The position numbers were made by a program, and so were the translations under genes. Shown here piece after piece: positions 36,659 through 47,171 of a DNA stretch of 64,000 nucleotides; positions within the stretch are counted from its first letter, which is position 1; each line of letters opens with the position of its first letter. The notes beneath the pieces were generated by a model. The model ran no database searches. It had not been told where the DNA came from and worked only from the letters and a program-made list of their open reading frames with translations. Origin of the DNA: Aquilaria yunnanensis (taxonomy: Eukaryota; Streptophyta; Magnoliopsida; Malvales; Thymelaeaceae); contig CM077599.1 of the NCBI GenBank assembly GCA_039654915.1, positions 84,350,001 through 84,414,000 on the forward strand. The letters are read 5' to 3'.

Positions 36659-39600
36659 TCTTTAAACTTTTAAGAGACATACACATCTTAACTATATATC
36701 CACATAGAAGCCCCCCTAACTATGCATACTCGTTAAACATGTCTGCAATTTCTCTCTAAATTTGCATGAACGCTTAACCGTTTGCATAAAGGGGCACTAT
36801 GACTAAAGGATTATTTATATGTGTCCATGCATAATTAGGGAAGAGGATTCTTTTAGTTCGGTTTGGAGTCAATCTGAACACAATGATTAAATCAATTTTT
36901 TGGTTTATACAATATGTATTCAAATGATCCAAATTACATGTAAAAATTAATCCAAATCATTATTTGAATTATATTGTAATTTATTTTTTTCTGCTTATTT
37001 GATTTTTTCCCCCTAAGATCTAGACATATAGTAAATGAAAAAAATAAATAAATATTCAAAGTTTTAAATCTTATACCCAAAATTAAAGAGGGATAAATAG
37101 CATATAGTCCAAATTAGTAAGAAATAGTTATATATATATATAATTGGTAAAATATTTATTACTATTTGGTATATTTGGCTTCAAGTGTATGTTCCAATAA
37201 TCAATCTGATAACTCAACATGAAATTAGGTATTGATCCAAACCGACTAAGTTAGAAAATAACTAAACTATTTTATCCAAGCATAATTAATCTTTTCAATT
37301 TTTTCCGCTTGTCTAAATAACTCTCACCGCTATGAATAATTATCCCTTCCAAATGATAACCCATATGGTATAGGAAAATGTTCTATGGATCATTTCTGAA
37401 TTTGGATCATTTTAGATGACATTAGAGCCAGATTCATGGAAGGCAGTGATCTCACTTGGTAAGTATCATTTCAGACGGTATCAGAGGCAGATTCAAGAAA
37501 GCCAGCAATATCACTCGATAAGTATGTTTCTTATTTGTTTGCCTATGTTAGAGACCCAGTATAAGTTTTGAAAAGTTTCCATAACTAAGCATAATATATT
37601 AGCAATGTTATGAATAAAAGTTAACAATCTGGCTCTGATGCTATTTGAAACAATCCAAATCCAAAATATAAGCTATTATTTGAAAAAGAATAAACATTAG
37701 ATACTTACACTTTAGAATTTACTTAAATTTATATATTCATATGAGACTTCTAACATTTCTCTCATATAGAATAGGAGGTGTTACATAATTCTTTTTTGAA
37801 GTTATACGCATTGCACGGATTCACACGAAGGAACAGCCAGCTGGGCTGGTGATGAGTTTGATGATGTGCCCACAAGACTAGAATTTAAACTAATTGTCAA
37901 TTTCCACAAGATTTGGGCCAAGCAACAACTCAATGCTCCGGGGGAAGTCAAACAAATTAGAAGACTAACTGAAAAACCGAAGCTAGACAAAGAGGACACA
38001 GAATGTAATAAAAACTAGATAAATGAGGAAAGAGACTACCACTGTACCGTAAGCGGCTGACGACTGGGCCACCCAACGGTGTAATACTTCAAGATGGAAG
38101 GTTCTAAAATACAGGGCCTGTACCAATACAGGCATAATCACAGCCGTCCATCTATTTTGGTGAAATTACTCATCCAAAATATACTTCTCTTTTTTTATCA
38201 TTGTAGTCCTAAATGTTTATTATCTTCTTATTAGGTCATCAAATTTAGATTAGATGCGAGGGAGTTCGGTGGGAGCCTGCTTCTTCCGGTTACAAGTCAC
38301 CTTCCATTGCTTCGTCGAACCTCGTCCAATTGTTCAACAATCTTCAAAATTTGCTTCCGATTTTCGTAGAACGGGTTTTGAATTTCTCATTCGATGGGCG
38401 TTACCGGACGTGCACTGTGGTTGGTTAGAAACGGATAGCGTCAACCGGGACGTTTCCCTTCTCTTTCTCCCTTTTTCGATTCGCAGAAACAGTGGGAAGG
38501 CGGCGCTGCACGATGAGCTTGGGTCGCTATGTGGCGGGCTGACTGGCTGGTTTTAATGGGTGATGTGGTGGCGGCGGCGGACGTGTGGTGACAGGGAGAC
38601 GCCGACGGCCTGCTCCTGTTTCTTCTTCCATGGCATTACTAGTCGTTGGCAACGCCTCAATTCGGTGGTTCGACAACAACAGAGCTTTGTATGACGGCTG
38701 GTGGCTGGCGGCTTTCCAACGGGGGAATGGCGGCTGAGGTTTTGTGGTTGGGGAAGCGGCGCAACGGGCGAAAGGATTTGGGGGCAATTCTATCTAGAAC
38801 CTTAGGTTTTCAAAATTGAGCAATTGGGCAACAACTTATGATTATAGTAAATATAGTTTATGAAAATTATAGTAAGAATTCTCAAAGTTTTTATGTCTTG
38901 AAGACTCCACAAATATATAAAAGTCTTTAGAATTTATAAAATTTACAAACAGACCCTAAAAGTACGTTTAAAAAATTGACCAAATTACCCTAAAAGTATA
39001 TATTTGTAAAGATGAACATTTTTTTATGGCAAAAATGTTTTACTCAAAGAGTTTTGGGCCCCAAAATTTTGGGCCAAAATAAACCTTGTTCTTATGCGAT
39101 TATCAGATGGAGGAGTTTAGGGATGAAATGGAAAAAAAAAACTTAGTGACTAGAGAAGAAATTGAGAATTAAGATTTCTAAATACCTTAAAATTTAAAAA
39201 AAATAATTTTTAAGGTATTTTTTAAAATTTTAAGTTATTTATGAATCTTAAATTTTCAATTTAGCATATAAAACATCGTTAAATGGTAATTATTATTTTT
39301 ATATACTTTAAAATTTATAAAACTCTTATATAGTTTTTTAAATTTTAAGGCTTTTATAAATCTTAATTCTCGATTTAGGCTTTTCTTTTCTCAATCAATG
39401 GTCAAATACCTTCATCTGATGATTGGGTCCCTGATTTATTTTACTGTTATGAATAAAATCCGGAGCTCAATCATCAAATGAATAAAATCGGGGACTCGGT
39501 TTGTCTCTGTTGCAATGTGCGAGATGCAAACCTAACAATATCAAACGGTGAAATATGAGACTAAGGATTAGAGAAAAGGTCAAAAAAAGATGGGAACGTG

Positions 39601-39703
39601 GCCAAAAGGATTGATAATGAAATATAAATTGAGAAGATTAGAATGGGGGATTAAGGGCTTGATTTATCTTGTATATGCTTTTCTAGGTTTTGGAGGTGGC
39701 AAC
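36659..39703. other. spacer with retroelement relics and a GC-rich patch
   Basis: Near 37425-37500 two diverged direct copies of an 'atcattt.aga.g.tat.agag.cagattca' phrase occur, and one inverted copy lies near 37628-37660. They resemble decayed LTR/PBS junctions of the TGGTATCAGAGCC type. At 37805-38020 a short open stretch on the + strand has exon-like composition but no recognised family. At 38254-38790 the sequence is GC-rich (including GGCGGCGGCGG) with overlapping open frames of no recognised family. Around 39052-39080 there is a short palindrome-like 'ttttgggccccaaaa'. I cannot support a gene. Confidence 0.4.
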
Positions 39704-39706
39704 AAT
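39704..39706. repeat. target-site duplication, left (AAT) of the CACTA element
   Basis: AAT precedes CACTACTAAAAAA, and the same triplet follows the right terminus at 60805-60807. Three base pairs is the duplication length of CACTA elements. Confidence 0.75.
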
Positions 39707-39719
39707 CACTACTAAAAAA
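39707..39719 (+). repeat. CACTA left terminal inverted repeat
   Basis: CACTACTAAAAAA, a perfect inverse of 60792-60804. Confidence 0.9.
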
Positions 39720-40010
39720 AATAGATTTTCCAACTGCCATTTCCAACTGCCAGCCGTTGGAAATGGACTGTTTCCAACGGCAGGCAGTTGGAAAATAGTC
39801 CGTTGGGAAATCATTCGTTGGAAGTTAATTTTCCAACTGACCAGAAGTGAGCAGTTGGAACTTTCAACTGTTAGCCGTTGGAAATAAAGCAGTTGGAGAA
39901 TTTTCCAACGGCTTTATTAATTTTTTTTATTTTTTGGTTTTCCAACTGCCTGCCGTTGGAAACAGTCCATTTCCAACGGCTGGCAGTTGGAAAATCTATT
40001 TTTTTTAGTA
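39710..40010. repeat. fold-back left arm of the CACTA element
   Basis: The reverse complement of 39940-40010 reads TACTAAAAAAAATAGATTTT, then the TTCCAAC/CCGTTGG motifs, almost as 39710-39797 does. The exception is one 13-bp 'atttccaactgcc' copy present only on the left. The left arm thus ends in its own near-copy of the element terminus, inverted, before the ATT microsatellite begins. Confidence 0.75.
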
Positions 40011-40169
40011 TTATTATTATAAATGTTATTAGTATTATTATTGGGTTTATTATTATTATTATTATTATTATAATTACTACTCTTCTTAATTGGGTTTATT
40101 ATTATTATGATGATGATGATGATTATTATTATTAGTATTATTATTATAATTATTATTACTATTTTTATT

Positions 40170-40202
<33 letters not shown>

Positions 40203-40229
40203 GGGTTTATTATTATTATGATGATGATG

Positions 40230-40296
<67 letters not shown>

Positions 40297-40320
40297 GTAT
40301 TATTGGGTTTATTATTATTA

Positions 40321-40353
<33 letters not shown>

Positions 40354-40366
40354 GTAATTATTACTA
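40011..40366. repeat. long imperfect (ATT)n microsatellite
   Basis: ATT units run almost continuously, interrupted by 'attgggtttatt' spacers and ATG runs. The poly-isoleucine open frame across it is meaningless. Confidence 0.9.
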
Positions 40367-40574
40367 TTGTTATAACAATATATATTACCTAAACAATTGA
40401 CTTCAAACTAAAGATTTGGTATACAACTATACTAACCACATTCACACACAAATATACAACCTAAACTATGTACTTAAAATAGTAAGTATTTTCTATTTAT
40501 AAATATACTAACTAATTTCACATAAAATATACTATGTAAACAATTAACTTAAAACTAATTATTTTCTATTCTTA
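40367..40574. other. CACTA left interior before the nested insertion
   Basis: AT-rich non-coding sequence built of 'aaatatactaactaattt' phrases. The same phrases continue on the far side of the retrotransposon (58718-59160), as expected if one stretch was split. Confidence 0.7.
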
Positions 40575-40579
40575 AATAT
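40575..40579. repeat. target-site duplication of the LTR retrotransposon, copy 1 (AATAT)
   Basis: AATAT directly precedes the LTR terminus TGTGGCAACG, and the identical pentamer is at 58718-58722. Together the copies fix the ends of the element. Confidence 0.95.
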
Positions 40580-41175
40580 TGTGGCAACGTGCGGGTCTTT
40601 TTCGGGAGTTGCCACCAATCAGTTTTCTTAGGTCGATTGGTCACCTTAAAATTGGTCTGCGAGAGTTCGGGGATCGGGAGTACGGTTACGCTAAAACAAT
40701 ATTGTTATAACGCCCAAAATTGGCACCTTAGTTGATTTTAATTTTGTTTTACTTTGCTTTTAAATAATTTTTAGTTAACTTAGAAATTTTAACTGAATTA
40801 GTCGAAATGTGGATTTTTAAGTTAATTTGTATAGAATTTTATACTTCCGAACCATGGACTCTGCCGAGTTATTTGGACACGGAAGATTTGGATTCCGAAC
40901 CATGGACTCTGCCGAGTCATTTGGACACGGAATTTGACGAAATTTTAATCAATTAATCCATATCGTAAATATGGATTTTTATCTTTTTATTTAATTTATT
41001 TATTTTAAAAATGTTGATATTTTCTAAACCGTAGATCCTGCCGGATCATCCGGATATGGAATTTATTTTAATTTTTATTTAATTATTTAATTTTTATGGA
41101 ATCAATTATTAGTTTAATTATTAATTTGGAAATCTTTTGTTCATGAAATTTTAGGTTTATTAATAATTTAAAATT

Positions 41176-41456
41176 TTGATTTTTCTTTCTTTATATTTTC
41201 TTTTCTTTTTTTTCTTTTCTTTCTTTTTCTTTTCTTTTTACTTTTCTTTCTTTCTTTTCTTTTTTATCTTTTCTTTCTTTTCTTTCTTTCTTTTCTTTTT
41301 TTTCTTTTCTTTCTTTTCTTTTTTTATCTTTTCTTTTTCTTTTCTTTCTTTTCTTTCTTTCTTTTCTTTTTTTTCTTTTCTTTTTCTTTTCTTTCTTTTC
41401 TTTTTTTATCTTTTCTTATCTTTCTTATCTTTTTCTTATCTTTCTTTTAGTTTTTT
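41176..41456. repeat. polypyrimidine (TTTTC)n-like tract in the LTR
   Basis: Pure T/C sequence, apart from rare A, made of TTTCTTTTC phrases. It is polypurine on the element's sense strand. The counterpart at 56408-56763 is longer. The Phe/Ser-rich open frames here are artefacts. Confidence 0.9.
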
Positions 41457-41699
41457 TTTAGTGAAAGTTATTTATTATTTAAATAATTATTCAATTTATA
41501 AAAGAAAAATAAAAATAATTGGCTTTTTTTAAAAATTATTTTTATTAGGCTTAATAATTAATTAAAAAAAAATCTTCTTTTAATTTTCATTTATTTATTT
41601 AAGTAAGGGTAAAGGTGAATTAAATTAAAAAAAAAATTATATAAAGGAAAATTAATAATAATAAAGTGGGGCTTTTTGGCCATCCACTTTAAAAATAAA

Positions 41700-42115
41700 T
41701 AATAATAAAGGTTAGCAAAGTTAATTAAATTAATTAACAACAATAATAAAAATTAGCCAAGTTTAATTAAATTAATTGATTAACAACAATAATAAAAAGT
41801 TAGTCAAGTTAATTAAATTAATTAATTAACAACAATAATAAAAAGTTAGTCAAGTTAATTAAATTAATTAATTAACAACAATAATAAAAAGTTAGTCAAG
41901 TTAATTAAATTAATTAATTAACAACAATAAAAGTTAGCCAAGTTAATTAAATTAATTAATTAACAACAATAAAAGTTAGCCAAGTTAATTAATTAATTAA
42001 CAAAAATAATAAAAAGTTAGACAAGTTAATTAAATTAATTAACAACAATAATAAAAAGTTAGCCAAGTTAATTAAATTAATTAATTAACAACAATAATAA
42101 AAAGTTAATTAATTG
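41700..42115. repeat. ~46-bp tandem repeat in the LTR
   Basis: About nine copies of 'gttagtcaagttaattaaat' followed by 'taattaacaacaataat', with small length changes. The same array is at 57015-57425 in the other LTR. Confidence 0.9.
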
Positions 42116-42869
42116 TTAACAACAATTATAAAAGTTAGTAATAATGCAAAAATTAAAAGGTTAGTAACAATAATAATATTAAAAGTTAGTTGTTAGTAAG
42201 TTAATAACAACAAAAAAAAAAGGGTTAGTAATAATAACAAATAAGTAAAACAAGTAAAAATTAAAATAGTTAGGAATTAATTCTGCAAGAACAAAATAAA
42301 AGGTTAGTGACCAAAGTGAAAGAAATTGAAAAATTGAAGGACAAAATGAGAGTTTTACCCTAGATTTTAATTTTTGAATTCTGCAGAAAAGGAAACAAAG
42401 CACGTCGCGCGGGAGGCGAAAGGGGGGGCTGGCTGGGCACGGTGGCGGCGCGGCCAGGGGCAAAGGGGGGGACGGCGATGTCGGCGGGGTGGGACGGCGG
42501 GGCGACGGCGGCACGGGCACGGCGGAGGCGGAGGGAAGGAAGGAAAAGGAGCGACGGCGGACGGCGTGGATGGCGACGGGCGACACGGCTGGGTGGGCGC
42601 GACGGTGGCGCGAGCACGGCGGAAGAGCGCGACGGTGGCGGTGGTGCTGGACAGAGAAAACAGAGGTGAGAGAAAGAACACACGGGAGAAAACGGCAAAC
42701 GGAGAGGATGGCCAAAGCGTCACAAAGGAAAATTTTTTTCGTTTTCTGGGAAGAGGAAGGAGGACCAGGGACTAAGGCTGTAATTTACTCTTTTTTTAAA
42801 ACGGAGCTCTAAGCTTTCTCTATATTTTTTCTCTGATTTTCTATGTGTTTAGCACTGAATTTGAGGGGG

Positions 42870-42878
42870 TATTTATAG
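42870..42878 (-). promoter_or_regulatory. TATA box in the 3' LTR
   Basis: CTATAAATA on the - strand, about 520 nt from the LTR start. It is the twin of the site at 58195-58203 in the 5' LTR. Confidence 0.55.
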
Positions 42879-43397
42879 AAGGATCTTAGCTGAACTGTGG
42901 ACAGATAAATTAATAAAAAATCTCAAACTTATCTTTTAAATTGGTAAAATGACAATTTTAGTCCTTTACGTCTCTCAGCCTCTGGATAAGTTCCTGAAGC
43001 TTCTGATTTTGATAATTTTGTCATTTTCTGTCAATTTGGGCCAGAAACGTCGGCAGGCCCAAAATTTTATGTGACAAACTACCAAATGCTCCTGGAACTT
43101 TCAGATTTTTTCAATTTTGCCTGAAACTTCTCAATTTTGTTATTTTTATCTCAAACTTTTTAATTTTGTCATTTTTATGGAGTTTTCTTTTTTTTTTTTT
43201 CTTTCAAACATACACATATACACACATATATCAAATCTTCACAAAAAAAAACAAAAAAAATATATTTTAAACTAATTAAAAAAATTTTAGTAATAATAAT
43301 AACAATAATAACAATAATACATTTTTTTTAATTAATTTTTTTTTATTTAATTTTTTTTAAAATTATTTTAATGGCCGGACGAAATTGGGTGTCAACA

Positions 43398-43412
43398 GCT
43401 GCCCCCCTTTGC
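43398..43412 (-). other. polypurine tract (PPT)
   Basis: On the - strand AAAGGGGGGCAGC lies directly before the 3' LTR start TGTTGACACC. This is the plus-strand primer of the element. Confidence 0.85.
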
Positions 43413-43501
43413 ATGCTTCATGGGACATGATGTATGCAAAGTTAGTTACCAAATTTCGTCCAGCTTAGCTAGGCATTGAAAACCTTCTCGCCGCCTAAAC
43501 T

Positions 43502-45628
43502 CTGAGGTTTAAGGAAAGATCCTTAGAACTTCTAACGATAGGAAAGGTTCTATCGTTGTAAGATGGACTGAATGATTGATTGTTTGTTTGAGGTTTAAGG
43601 AAAGATCCTTAGAACCTCTAACGATAGGAAATGTTCTATCGTTGTAAGATGGACTCAATGATTGACTGTTTGTTTGAGGTTTAAGGAAAGGTCCTTAGAA
43701 CCTCTAACGATAGGAAAGGTTCTATCGTTGTAAGATGGACTGAATGATTGATTGTTTGTTTGAGGTTAAGGAAAGGTCCTTAGAACCTCTAACGATAGCA
43801 AAGGTTCTATCGTTGTAAGATGGACTGAATGATTGATTGTTTGTTTGAGGTTTAAGGAAAGGTCCTTAGAACCTCTAACGATAGAAAAGGTTCTATCGTT
43901 GTAAGATGGACTGAATGATTGATTGTTTGTTTGAGGTTTAAGGAAAGGTCCTTAGAACCCCTAACGATAGGAAAGGTTCTATCGTTGTAAGATGGACTGA
44001 ATGATTGATTGTTTGTTTGAGGTTTAAGGAAAGGTCCTTAGAACCTCTAACGATAGGAAAGGTTCTATCGTTGTAAGATGGACTGAATGATTGATTGTTT
44101 GTTTGAGGTTTAAGGAAAGGTCCTTAGAACCTCTAACGATAGGAAATGTTCTATCGTTGTAAGACGGACTGAATGATTGATTGTTTGTTTGAGGTTTAGG
44201 AAAGGTCCTTAGAACCTCTAACGATAGGAAAGGTTCTATCGTTGTAAGATGGACTGAATGATTGATTGTTTGTTTGAGGTTTAAGGAAAGGTCCTTAGAA
44301 CCTCTAACGATAGGAAATGTTCTATCGTTGTAAGATGGACTGAATGATTGATTGTTTGTTTGAGGTTAAGGAAAGGTCCTTAGAACCTCTAACGATAGAA
44401 AAGGTTCTATCGTTGTAAGATGGACTGAATGATTGATTGTTTGTTTGAGGTTTAAGGAAAGGTCCTTAGAACCTCTAACGATAGGAAAGGTTCTATCGTT
44501 GTAAGATGGACTGAATGATTGATTGTTTGTTTGAGGTTTAAGGAAAGGTCCTTAGAACCTCTAACGGTAAGAAAGGTTCTATCGTTGTAAGATGGACTGA
44601 ATGATTGATTGTTTGTTTGAGGTTTAAGGAAAGGTCCTTAGAACCTCTAACGATAGGAAATGTTCTATCGTTGTAAGATGGACTGAATGATTGATTGTTT
44701 GTTTGAGGTTTAAGGAAAGGTCCTTAGAACCTCTAACGATAGGAAAGGTTCTATCGTTGTAAGATGGACTGAATGATTGATTGTTTGTTTGAGGTTTAAG
44801 GAAAGGTCCTTAGAACCTCTAACGATAGGAAAGGTTCTATCGTTGTAAGATGGACTGAATGATTGATTGTTTGTTTGAGGTTTAAGGAAAGGTCCTTAGA
44901 ACCTCTAACGATAGGAAAGGTTCTATCGTTGTAAGATGGACTGAATGATTGATTGTTTGTTTGAGGTTTAGGAAAGGTCCTTAGAACCTCTAACGATAGG
45001 AAAGGTTCTATCGTTGTAAGATGGACTCAATGATTGATTGTTTGTTTGAGGTTTAAGGAAAGGTCCTTAGAACCTCTAACGATAGGAAATGTTCTATCGT
45101 TGTAAGATGGACTGAATGATTGATTGTTTGTTTGAGGTTAAGGAAAGGTCCTTAGAACCTCTAACGATAGAAAAGGTTCTATCGTTGTAAGATGGACTGA
45201 ATGATTGATTGTTTGTTTGAGGTTTAAGGAAAGGTCCTTAGAACCTCTAACGATAGGAAAGGTTCTATGGTTGTAAGATGGACTGAATGATTGATTGTTT
45301 GTTTGAGGTTTAAGGAAAGGTCCTTAGAACCTCTAACGATAGGAAAGGTTCTATCGTTGTAAGATGGACTGAATGATTGATTGTTTGTTTGAGGTTTAAG
45401 GAAAGGTCCTTAGAACCTCTAACGATAGGAAAGGTTCTATCGTTGTAAGATGGACTGAATGATTGATTGTTTGTTTGAGGTTTAAGGAAAGGTCCTTAGA
45501 ACCTCTAACGATAGGAAAGGTTCTATCGTTGTAAGATGGACTGAATGATTGATTGTTTGTTTGAGGTTTAAGGAAAGGTCCTTAGAACCTCTAACGATAG
45601 GAAAGGTTCTATCGTTGTAAGATGGACT
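43502..45628 (-). repeat. 86-bp satellite-like tandem array, ~25 copies, in the retrotransposon 3' region
   Basis: The monomer is 86 bp and repeats about 25 times with few differences. Variants include single-base deletions in 'ggtttaagg' and G/T changes in 'aaaggttc/aaatgttc'. Each monomer contains the inverted repeat AACGATAG...CTATCGTT with an 8-nt loop, next to a smaller 'aaggtcctt' palindrome. There are no unique spacers, so it is not a CRISPR-like array. Arrays between the pol region and the 3' LTR are known in Tat/Ogre elements and have been proposed as seeds of genomic satellites. Confidence 0.97.
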
Positions 45629-45915
45629 AATGATTGATTTTGAGGCAAAGGTTCCGTCCTTAAAACCTCAATGATGAAAATTGATTATTTTCGAGGCAAA
45701 GGTTCCATCCTTAAAACCCCGACGATAGGAGCAGCCCTACCGTTGAATGAAAATTGATTGTTTTCGAGGTAAAGGTTCCATCCTTAAAACCCCGATGATG
45801 AAAATTGATTATTTTCGAGGCAAAGGTTCCATCCTTAAAACCCCGATGATGAAAATTGATTATTTTCGAGGCAAAGGTTCCATCCTTAAAACCCCGATGG
45901 TGAAAATTGATTTTG
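45629..45915 (-). repeat. ~51-bp tandem repeat adjoining the 86-bp array
   Basis: About five copies of a 'gatgatgaaaattgattatt' plus 'gaggcaaaggttccatcctt' unit. It shares the 'gag..aaaggt.cct.aaaacc.c.acgatag' skeleton with the 86-bp monomer, so the two arrays are probably related. The repetitive open frame at 45747-45944 is a by-product. Confidence 0.85.
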
Positions 45916-46458
45916 AGACTAAGGAGCTTTCCTTAGGACCTTGAGCGAAATTTATATGAAAGCAATTGAAATTGGAATAATTTTCTTCGAAAGTGTGAAT
46001 TTTCATAATAGGTGAGTGCAAAAATTTAAACTTCAATAAGATGAGTGAATCTTGATGATGACAATAACACTGACAAATTATGTAAAGGGAACGGATGTTT
46101 GGAATCAATATTCAAGGTTCATCTAATATTTTCTTCAGTAAATATAGATTCCCTTGTGAGATATGTCATCCGAATAAGGTTAAAGCTTAACTACCCCAAA
46201 ATGTTATGCCTAGTAGACCTAATAGGATGCGTCTCAAGAGTAACAAAAATTACTCTTTACTCAGCCATTCCAACCTAAAGGCATTGTCCTAGGGTTTTAA
46301 TATCAGCATGAACGAAACTATCCTACAAGGTAAAGAAACTCCCTGAAAAGAAAAACTGAAACACGAAAGAAAATGCTGATAACAAAACTAAAGGACAAGA
46401 AAAACGGATCAGATTGCTTCTTCTTCCATAATACTTCAACAGGGTGAGTAGAGGACCA

Positions 46459-47088
46459 TTATGGGAATGAACTGGTCGGGAAAGACTGTCGTGTCCAGTC
46501 TATCTGAATCATTGCTGGATCTGGTTCAGGAACAAAAGCTTGTATTTTATCTAGCAATTCTTCAGCAGTTGTTGCGGATATTATGATTCGCCGTGCCACT
46601 CTTGATATGAAATTCTTCTGCATAGCATAATCCATAAATGCTATCAGACCTGTAAAGAAATTGTTAACATTTAAAAGCCCAATGGGTTTCTTATGCAAAT
46701 TAAGTTGGGCAATGGAAGCAATTTGAAAAACTTCTCCCAATGTGCCAAAACCACCTGGTAGAGCGATAAAAGCATCAGCATTTAAAAGCATTTGTAACAC
46801 ACGCTCTTGCAAATTTTTAACCACTAATTCTTCTCCAATCGTGCCCCCAGAAACAAATTTCAAAGGTCCAGGGATGATGCCCAAAACTTGACTTCCTCCT
46901 AAAGATGCTGCTGATGCTACACCTCCCATTAGTCCGACACTACCTCCTCCATAAACTAAATGTATTTTTCGCTCAGCTAATACTCTACCCAAATGGTTGG
47001 CTGCCTTTAAATACTCTTCATCTTTTCCAGGAAAAGCCCCAGAAAATACACAAATACTTCGGGGTTTACGAGTGGAGGTTTTCTCCAT
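46459..47088 (-). CDS. LOG-like cytokinin riboside 5'-monophosphate phosphoribohydrolase, intronless, carried in the retrotransposon
   Basis: LOG enzymes remove ribose 5'-monophosphate from cytokinin nucleotides, giving active free bases in the cytosol. This 209-aa single-exon ORF covers the whole family length. It shows LVYGGGSVGLMG (residues ~44-55), an ADAFIALPGGFGTLGE block holding the PGGxGTxxE signature, KPIGLLNVNNFF and the FISRVARRIIISA tail. The catalytic-region arginine (in LQERV) and the signature glutamate are kept. The lysine that usually follows the arginine is valine, and the N-terminal CGSS-type loop reads SGAF, so activity or specificity may differ. Host LOG genes normally have several introns; their absence suggests capture from spliced RNA. 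The ORF lies between integrase and the 86-bp array, in element sense, with its own TATA-like site 39 bp upstream. A LOG-like pseudo-enzyme is the main alternative. Confidence 0.9.
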   Translation of the reverse strand: MEKTSTRKPRSICVFSGAFPGKDEEYLKAANHLGRVLAERKIHLVYGGGSVGLMGGVASAASLGGSQVLGIIPGPLKFVSGGTIGEELVVKNLQERVLQMLLNADAFIALPGGFGTLGEVFQIASIAQLNLHKKPIGLLNVNNFFTGLIAFMDYAMQKNFISRVARRIIISATTAEELLDKIQAFVPEPDPAMIQIDWTRQSFPTSSFP

Positions 47089-47126
47089 TCCTATCTTTAC
47101 CTATGTGAGAAAAGAAGAAAAGAGGA

Positions 47127-47137
47127 TATATTTATAG
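47127..47137 (-). promoter_or_regulatory. TATA-like box before the LOG-like ORF
   Basis: The - strand reads CTATAAATATA, 39 bp upstream of the ATG at 47088. If used, the leader would be only about 10 nt, so this is tentative. Confidence 0.4.
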
Positions 47138-47171
47138 AGATGAAAAGATAAAGTAATAATTTTATTCTCAA

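Larger units (their letters stand above)
40580..43397 (-). repeat. 3' LTR of the retrotransposon
   Basis: 2818 bp, reading TGTTGACACC...GTTGCCACA on the - strand. Compared with the other LTR it carries a ~48-bp tandem duplication (around 40847-40930) and a shorter pyrimidine tract. It also lacks a 9-bp insertion near 42567. By eye the first ~550 bp of the two LTRs differ at about eight single positions. It contains a T/C-rich tract (41176-41456), a ~46-bp tandem repeat (41700-42110) and a GC-rich island (42390-42660). Confidence 0.95.

Noticed and set aside
37805..38020. Exon-like open stretch on the + strand
   Set aside because: Too short, with no recognised motif and no convincing flanking splice structure.
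38254..38787. GC-rich region with open frames on both strands
   Set aside because: No conserved motif, splice structure or family resemblance could be identified. It may be a TE or gene fragment but cannot be named.
40107..40400. Poly-isoleucine open frame
   Set aside because: Product of the ATT microsatellite.
41176..41532. Phe/Ser-rich open frame (and 56408-56881)
   Set aside because: Product of the T/C-only tract in the LTR.
42179..42812. Overlapping Pro/Arg-rich and Gly/Arg-rich open frames on both strands (also 57495-58137)
   Set aside because: They come from the GC-rich island of the LTR. They are low-complexity in every frame and are altered by a 9-bp length change between the two LTRs. 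No known domain.
43398..43440. Looked for a primer-binding site after the left LTR
   Set aside because: The sequence there is a polypurine tract when read on the - strand. The PBS is at the other LTR, which showed that the element runs on the - strand.
43502..45628. Regular repeats suggesting a CRISPR array
   Set aside because: The monomers are contiguous with no unique spacers, there are no cas genes, and the context is a plant retrotransposon.
45747..45944. Repetitive peptide frame with a MKIDYFRGKGSILKTPM-type unit
   Set aside because: It is a translation of the 51-bp tandem repeat, on the strand opposite to the element's genes.
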